Assembly: GCA_030549175.1 (NCBI GenBank)
Contig: JAUKUA010000004.1
Coordinates: 1,488,001-1,552,000, forward strand
Origin: Lasiosphaeris hirsuta
Lineage: Eukaryota > Ascomycota > Sordariomycetes > Sordariales > Lasiosphaeriaceae
DNA: 64,000 nt
Reading direction: 5' to 3'
Below are positions 58,001 to 64,000 of the stretch, piece after piece. The notes under the pieces are model-generated. The model was given only the letters and a program-made list of their open reading frames with translations. It had not been told where the DNA came from and ran no database searches. Each line of letters begins with the position of its first letter. Within the stretch, counting starts at the first letter, position 1. The translations under genes were made by a program, and so were the position numbers.

Positions 58001-58345
58001 AGGGAAAGCCGGAGGGCTAACATATGCCCTGGCAGACTGAGGCTTTTGAGGTCGAGTGTCGATGGGAATAGATAACTGAGCAGACATTTGGCGACGCTGG
58101 GCCTGGTTCATGCGTTTCCGGGGCGGCTTTGAGCTGGCAGGAGCTTGCTCAAGGGCGCCAAAGGGTTGAATGAACTGAGGAGCATCCACCTCGCTTGATT
58201 GGAAGGGTGGCGGGAGTTCCAAAGGTTGGCTGCCAAAAGGGGCAATGCTCTGGCTCTGTGGTATCACCTCCTTATCCGAGTGGTGTAGAATCATGTTGCG
58301 AAGACGATCCTCTAGGGCACCGCTCTCATCCTGAGCACCCTCCAT
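55073..58345 (-). CDS. Cid1-like nucleotidyltransferase (TUTase / non-canonical poly(A) polymerase) with large catalytic insertion
   Basis: This is an intronless 1090-residue protein. A disordered, Pro/Gln/His-rich N-terminus covers residues 1-200. The nucleotidyltransferase core starts near 210: the G-S motif is at 284-285 (CFGSLSSGF) and the first two catalytic Asp are D296 and D298 (KAADMDLGL). A strand VPIIKVCEK (340-348) is followed by an insertion to about residue 747, including a low-complexity acidic piece and a helical, repeat-free block ([15 protein letters not shown]). The fold then resumes with the third Asp, D754 ([16 protein letters not shown]). The PAP-associated region with [33 protein letters not shown] follows. 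It is a cytoplasmic-type RNA 3'-end uridylyl- or adenylyltransferase; nucleotide preference cannot be read from the sequence. Confidence 0.9.
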   Translation of the reverse strand: [1090 protein letters not shown]

Positions 58346-59976
58346 CCCGAGGCAGCTCGAGATAAATAACGAAGAAGAGAAAATGACGAGGAGTGTAGAA
58401 CTTGTTGTACTGTGCTTGGGTCGCCTAGCAGGTTAAACCGGCCGTTGTTGAGCACCGGGCAAACTCTCAAATGCCAAAGAATGAAGAAGGGGCAGCAGTG
58501 ACGACAACGACACCAGTGGGGTGGTGACAGTTTGAAATAGTGGATGCTGCGTAAATTGCAGCTGAGATATGAGGACGGCAGAGAAAGCCTTTCAGGGCTG
58601 GTCTGAATAGAGGGAGACGCAAATGTGAACGATTGCATGGAGTTTCTCAAACGGGTGGTCCCATTGCTTCCCTTGGTGTGGATCCTCGTGCCCCTCCTCT
58701 GACCTGCGACGCGCTTCCTGCGATCGCTGGACTTTCCAGTGGGCGATGCGCCTGGAAAGGCTCCCAGTAAGTTGGGAGCGGAGTTGAGATTTTGATGGCT
58801 CTTGAAGAAGCGCAGGTTTGACACGAATGGGAGTCAGGCTAGAAATCGGCAACAGCAAGACCTTTGATGTTGCGCTGCATCTGGCTCAATGTTGGTTCGA
58901 TAAGAGGGGAGCTTTGGAGCTGGCTGGAGATCAAACCAAAACCAAGGTGGGTTGACGCAAATCCGATTGCCTCCCAGTCCACTGTGGGGAGAGGGAAACG
59001 TGATATGATTGGCTGTTGTGGTAGGGGTTGAGCTGCACGTCAGTGGAAGGCGACGGGAGGCTTGGCTCGACGGGGCGTCGTGGTGTGTTTAGCATCCCCT
59101 CAAGTTCCGAGCTTCAACCCAGATACAGTGCGTAAATATATTGATGTGGGAACTGTATTTTTTCTCCCGCGGAGGAGATAGGGATAATTTAGGAAAGAAA
59201 TATTACACGCGAACTGAAGGCTGCTTGCATGAATTTCGTATATTCTGTCTCATCCATTACCTGGAATTTTGTCGAATCTTGCTGGCTAGTCCAGAACAAT
59301 CAACTCATAAAATCTACATAGAAAATATTCCCTAACAAGTCATCGGCTCACAGCGCTGGTAGGTGCATTTCAAACACCATGAGGCTGCTTTCTCTTCCGA
59401 CAAGATAGCTGAAGAAGTAAATCTGAGAAGACGTTCATCCTCGCGCCCAGCACCCGAGAAGCTTTGGTGAAATGTTTACTATCATATAGCCAGGCAGTGA
59501 GCCACGGGCCAAAAGATTGAAAATACACTGAAGTAGCACCAAGTAATCAGGCTCAAGGTCCCTTCACTTTCGCACCATGGTTCTCGAGCCGGAGGTGAGA
59601 GTTCGGCCGCAATGTGCATCATTCGCCATCCTCCGGGCAGTTGGCGGTGTTTTCGGCGTTCTCAGTCGCCCTGCGTTTTCGCTCCTTCCCAACCAAATGT
59701 AACCCACCTCAGCCCCACGGAGGTCCTGGGCGCAGCATTCTCTCAGCATCGCTGCATGTCGTCGCCAACCACAACGGACGGTCTCGCAGCACTACCAGAA
59801 TCCTCTCCAATCATCCAACCTCCCAAAAGAACGGCCAACATACTTCAATCACGGGTATTATATGCTTCCTCCCAAAGAGAGCTCCAAGTTCAGGCGCCTT
59901 GTCCGATACTAACCTGTCAGCTCCGCTATAAATGAATGGGCTGGATTTCTTACCGGGTTTAGTAGTAGATAGCAAA
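58346..59976. other. Promoter of the Cid1-like gene and gene-poor DNA
   Basis: The first 600-700 bp are probably the leader and promoter of the Cid1-like gene; a 5'-UTR intron is possible. No gene is supported beyond. A short ORF at 59577-59699 (41 codons) has no features that support it. Confidence 0.5.
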
Positions 59977-60323
59977 CTACCGAATCGACTCCGTGAGGCC
60001 TGTGTCACCTTCCGCGTGGTTTACCTTCTCGTACGAAGCGGATCTCCTCTCCAAACGGCGCCGGGACAGCACCAAAGCCAACCACACAGCGAGTGTCATG
60101 CAAACCGGGTAGATGACCATCAAGCCAAAGCATGCCCGGTTCCGTAGCTTCCCTACTGGTTTTATAATGAAAACCAGCAAACCGATGTTAATGGCAACTC
60201 CAGTGTAAAAAGCCATCACCGCTACAAATCTGATCTCTCCATCCAACATCCCTGGGTTTGTGTCGGCGAAGACACGCAGAGAGTGCGGGACACGAAACGT
60301 ATTTTGGGCCCTACGCCCCCATC
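59977..60323 (-). pseudogene. 5'-truncated remnant of a membrane-protein gene
   Basis: On the minus strand the frame is open from just after a TGA at about 60324-60326 to the stop at 59977. It reads NTFRVPHSLRVFADTNPG before the first Met at 60249. It then has two hydrophobic helices (FVAVMAFYTGVAINIGLLVFI and LMVIYPVCMTLAVWLALVL) joined by a loop KPVGKLRNRAC, and ends in a polar tail (SRRRLERRSASYEKVNH). The non-Met-started upstream reading is protein-like, which suggests that the 5' part of a larger gene was lost. The boundary coincides with the start of AT-rich non-coding DNA. It could still be a small 90-residue gene starting at 60249. I do not recognise the family. Confidence 0.45.
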
Positions 60324-60325
60324 AG

Positions 60326-61670
60326 ATTACGAGATCTCGTCACTCCATAATCTGTCGGTCGATAAAAAGGGGAACATAGGCGACTAATGAACGAAAGACG
60401 ACCTTAAGAAGTATCTTACCAAAGAGCTTACCACATCCGTCAGATATTATTGTTGAGCTAGGGAATTAGCTGTTGGTATTATAGTTTGGTTAATAAGGTT
60501 AAAGGGGTTATATGGTACTTAATTATGGCGTTTATACTCAAGAGGAATAAAAAAAGGTAGGAGTGAAGGGGGAAGAGGGAAGTAAATGAAGTTGAAAAGA
60601 TAACACTTCTAATATTCTTTCATAACAAAACAAAACTTAACATCGCTCTTACCGAACACTCTACGGATCATAGATACTAAAAAACTCTGGGGTAAGATCT
60701 CTGGCCGTACTTAATACCCGTAACCAATTAACTCGTGAAGGGTAAATTCTATATCCCGACCATTCACTTGACCGGTCTCCGTAGCCCTACCAACGGTCCG
60801 AAAGGGCCAACGGTACCGAGCCGAGTTGGATGCTACGATAGATAGATGCCACTCGGCTGTAACGTGAAATTTCCGCCGTCCTTAAGTTTGCCCTATGACT
60901 GATCTTTCCCTGGCGTACTCCAGTGCCGCGAATCCCCTTACGTGATACCGCTTTTGCGTTGTTCCAGTAAAACCTAATGCGCTGATGTTGGTCAAGCCAT
61001 GAGCGTAACTGGCCATTATGACTATTTATGACTATGCCGCCGAAAAGTCAGACTTTGCATCGCGACTCTCCCGATAATGTGATAGTAAATGAAAAGAGCG
61101 TTCCCGCGCACTGTTTTGCAACTCACAACGCATCGCACACACGCAAGCAGTGCAACGTTGCGAAAACAGCAGAACCAAGCACTGATATTCCGCACACCTA
61201 TTTGGTAGCTCAAAGTGGTTAGGGCCTATTATCTAACCTCTGAAGCTAGCACGCATGAATATGGTCTGTGCACTTGCCTCCGACAGAGCCGCTTTTCCTT
61301 CACAAAGCTAAATGTGCGGCTGCCTTCGTTTTGTGGGTCTTGCTTTGTCTTGGCTGTGATCGACTGCAATCGTTCTTGACAATCTTCTTTCACACCCTAT
61401 TCACCACTCACCAGTCCAGTGTTCAGCATTCCTCGCGACCCGAGTGCACCGATACGGCTACCTGGAACCTGCAACCTGATAACGTCTACGACCCGACGAC
61501 GCCACCACTTTCCCCAAACGAACGAGTGTCGCTCTCCATGCCCAGCTCTAGATGATGCGCACTACCTAATCCGCCAGCCCCGACTGCTTCGCAGACACGC
61601 CTCCATCTGTTGACACCCCCAGCCGAACTATTCTCAACTTGCTGTCTCCCTGAATATAATCCCTTACGAA
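60326..61670. other. AT-rich segment and TFIIF-alpha promoter
   Basis: 60340-60720 is AT-rich with no ORF and differs sharply in composition from the flanking 2 kb; it may be a decayed insertion. The remainder up to 61670 is ordinary intergenic DNA, with pyrimidine-rich leader-like sequence from about 61270. Confidence 0.5.
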
Positions 61671-63896
61671 ATGAGCGCGCTTCCTCCCGGACAGGGCAAC
61701 GGCCCCAAGCAGCCGCCCGCCGGAAAGCCGCTGCTCCGAAAAAGGCCCAAGGTTGACCCACTAGTTCAGCGAAAGAGACCTGTACAAGGGTCGACCGCCC
61801 CGCGGCCAGCCGGACCTCCAGTTGGAAATGACAAACCTTCTATGGGTCTCACTCAGGCGAGGAATCAAAGGCAACAGGCGGCGCTTAGGCAGCTTGAGGC
61901 GCAGCGAGTCAGAAATGGAGGGTGGAGTGAGCAGCCGCCAGCGGAATATCAAGAGTTTCCTCTGGTCACCACAAAGCGTGCCCTCATGGAAGGGATCCGC
62001 CATCATATCATGCGCCTGACCAAGAATAAGCCGGACAAGTCGGGGAACACTTCTCTGGACGTGACAAACCAGGATCAATTTCCACGCCCAGTGACATTGC
62101 ACCGCCGAGACCCACGCCAGACGCCTGCCCATAAGCTCATCGCCAAGGAGGAGTTTGACTCTGGCAACCCAGCAGATGACGCCGAAGCCGAACGGATTCG
62201 ACAGCAGAAGTTGGATCGCGAAGCCCAGCGCGCGCTTGATCAGGCCCAGATCGCGCCTGTTTCCAAGGCCGCTGCCGAGGCGAAGGCAAAACAGCAAAAC
62301 AACAAAAAGGACAAAGTCTCGACGTTCTACGGAAGGAACACCGACGAGCAGAAAAAGCAGTCGGGTCTTCGCTACGAGGAAACTCTCCCATGGCACTTGG
62401 AAGATGCGGAGGGGAAGGCTGGTGTATGGGTTGGCTCGTACGTCGCTGGTCTCTCGGATGTCAACTGCGCCCTGGTTATTGACGGGGCGAACTTCCGGAT
62501 GATTCCTCTGGAACGATTCTACAAATTTGATGAAAAGCCCAAGTTCAAGACCTTCTCCTTGGACGATGCCGAGAACCTCATGCACACGACTAAGGTTACG
62601 AAAAGATGGCTTATGGTGGATGCTGAAAAAGCTATATTGGAGAAGGAGAAGGATGAGACCCGCCAGTTTTTGCGTGGGCGTGCTCGTGTTAAGACCGAAA
62701 GCGCAACATCGAGAGCAGCACCTAAAACCGAGAGACAGGATGATTACGAGCTTGACATGTCTGGAGATGAGTTCCAGGACGACGACGAAACCCCTGGCTT
62801 TGAGGCTGATGATGAGGACGCCAAAGACACAAAGAGTCGTATTCGTCGAGAGCAGGGTGCCGCTAACCTTTTTGGTGAGGGAGAAGAGGAAAAGGTCGAC
62901 GAGGAAGAGAGGGAGCAGCAGCTTGAGAAGTTGAAGCGGAAGATGATGGGTAAACAGACCAAGAAGAGCCTGATGAAGTTGGAGCATGCCATGGACTATG
63001 ACAATGACTCCGACTCGTCAATAAATAACCCTTTTACTGACTCCTCGGTAAGCATCGTGACTTCGCACCCTTAACTACTTTCAAGTAAGCTGACGAGTAT
63101 TAGGAGTCTGAATCCGAGACAGACGAGAAAAAGGATGAAGACAAGAAGGACGAGGACTCGAAGAAGCCATCCGACGCAAAGGACCCAAGTGCCTCGGGGA
63201 CAGCGTCTAAGGGCACATCGACGCCATCTGGGAAGGCTAAGGGTACCGATGGCTCAAAGAAGGGCAAGCTGAAGCGACCCGGCTCTCCCAACCTGTCCGA
63301 GTCCAGCGGAAATGAGTCAACCCGTAAGAAGATCAAGATAGGAAAAGCCGTTGCCTCTACGGTTCAGAGCCGTGCCGCCACTCCACTTCCTGGACGTCCC
63401 AAGGGAGTCGGCGGCGGCGCCATGAGCGATGGCGAAGCCACGGCTGGTGAGGGATCAGATGGTGGCCTGAAGTTGAAGAAGATCAAGATCAAGTCAGGAA
63501 CCAGAGCGAGTGGCACACCCTCTGGTTCGCGGGCTGGTAGTCCCGCACCACCTAGTACGTTTCGAACGAACTCCAATGCGTCCCAACCCTCGCGATCATG
63601 GACTAACGTACCCCTTTCAAGGCAACACTCAAGGCAGTATCTCTCCTACTAAGGGTGGATCATCCACCCCGCGTGAATCCCCTCCACCGGCTAGCCAGCT
63701 TAGCGCGCCTATTGAGGCGTGGGAAATTGTCGCGGCTATGAAGACTCATCCGGATGGCATTACCCTGGGTAATCTGCTGCGGAAGTTCCTTGGACGTATT
63801 GCTCCCACCGGAATCACCACGAAGGCAGAGTGGATCCAACTGGTCAAGCAGAACTCAGATTGGGGTCCGGACAAGCTTCTGCGACCAAAGGCTTGA
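61671..63896 (+). CDS. tfg1: Transcription factor IIF alpha subunit (Tfg1/RAP74)
   Basis: This is the large subunit of TFIIF, which binds RNA polymerase II in the pre-initiation complex. Exons are 61671-63047, 63104-63554 and 63622-63896, giving 700 residues. The N-terminal dimerisation domain spans both sides of a low-complexity insertion: QEFPLVTTKRALMEGIRHHI early, then TFYGRNTDEQKKQSGLRYEETLPWHLED...VIDGANFRMIPLERFYKF. A long charged middle (Lys/Glu/Asp-rich) follows. The C-terminal winged helix is intact: IEAWEIVAAMKTHPDGITLGNLLRKFLGRI...EWIQLVKQNSDWG. The last intron has an ACTAAC branch point just before its acceptor. A long antisense ORF opposite exon 1 is a composition artefact. Confidence 0.95.
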
Positions 63897-64000
63897 GTAT
63901 GGGGCATGCACTGGTTAGTGCTTCGGCATATCTTAAGTGTTTTGGGAACTGCCGACAAGATGATATCCAGATCATGGTTGGGAAAACAAAGATTGCAATC

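Noticed and set aside
59577..59699. Short 41-codon ORF with an ATG preceded by CACC
   Set aside because: Too short, no motif, no continuation over a plausible intron; the start context alone is not sufficient.
61761..62987. 408-codon ORF on the minus strand opposite TFIIF alpha
   Set aside because: The sense strand encodes conserved TFIIF alpha. The antisense protein is Leu/Val-rich because the sense strand is Lys/Glu-rich; it has no domain or splice support.
1..64000. CRISPR arrays, prophage, insertion sequences, plasmid origins
   Set aside because: None is present; all features point to eukaryotic nuclear DNA, and no regularly spaced identical repeats were found.
1..64000. Secondary-metabolite gene cluster
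   Set aside because: No polyketide synthase, NRPS, terpene cyclase or pathway regulator in the window; the MFS transporter is next to housekeeping genes.

Overview
The window is nuclear DNA of a filamentous ascomycete, most likely a Sordariomycete and probably Sordariales-like. The signs are compact genes with short 45-110 nt GT-AG introns carrying CTAAC-type branch points, GC-rich coding sequence, orthologues that read like Neurospora/Chaetomium proteins, and an arginine attenuator peptide uORF upstream of the arginine-specific carbamoyl-phosphate synthetase gene. No bacterial, viral or organellar genes were seen. Splice structures below were worked out by hand from GT/AG sites, reading-phase agreement and protein continuity.

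Layout. 1-10 kb: 5'-partial MFS transporter, Cdc5/Cef1 splicing factor, Bre2/Ash2 COMPASS subunit, an unknown single-TM protein and Nse1 of Smc5/6. 10-19 kb: two gene-poor stretches flank a multi-TM membrane protein gene that appears frameshifted and internally deleted, and the diflavin reductase Tah18. The second stretch holds degenerate tandem repeats. 19-28.4 kb: a two-RRM protein, an Arf-GAP, ETF-beta, a decayed member of a fungal multigene family, then the arg-2-type locus with its spliced attenuator uORF and Gcn4/CPC1-type sites inside a uORF intron. 29.6-39 kb: an Acinus-like SAP/RRM protein, an unknown acidic protein, an unusual long Rab GTPase and a flavocytochrome b2-type lactate dehydrogenase. 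40-53 kb: Scc2/NIPBL cohesin loader, RNA polymerase I subunit A12, deoxyhypusine hydroxylase, initiator tRNA-Met, an Asteroid-like XPG-fold protein and a Prs5-like PRPP synthetase subunit. 53-64 kb: gene-poor DNA, a Cid1-like nucleotidyltransferase with a roughly 400-residue insertion inside its catalytic domain, a truncated membrane-protein remnant next to AT-rich DNA, and the TFIIF alpha subunit.

Most genes are unlinked housekeeping functions (chromosome cohesion and repair, transcription, splicing, translation factor modification, amino-acid and nucleotide metabolism). There is no biosynthetic cluster. The most informative locus is arg-2: unspliced and spliced transcripts encode different upstream peptides, so splicing could gate translational control by arginine. 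The main signs of decay, possibly repeat-induced point mutation (RIP), are the pseudogene at 25.1-26.1 kb, the tandem repeat at 17.9-18.1 kb and the AT-rich patches near 54 and 60.5 kb.
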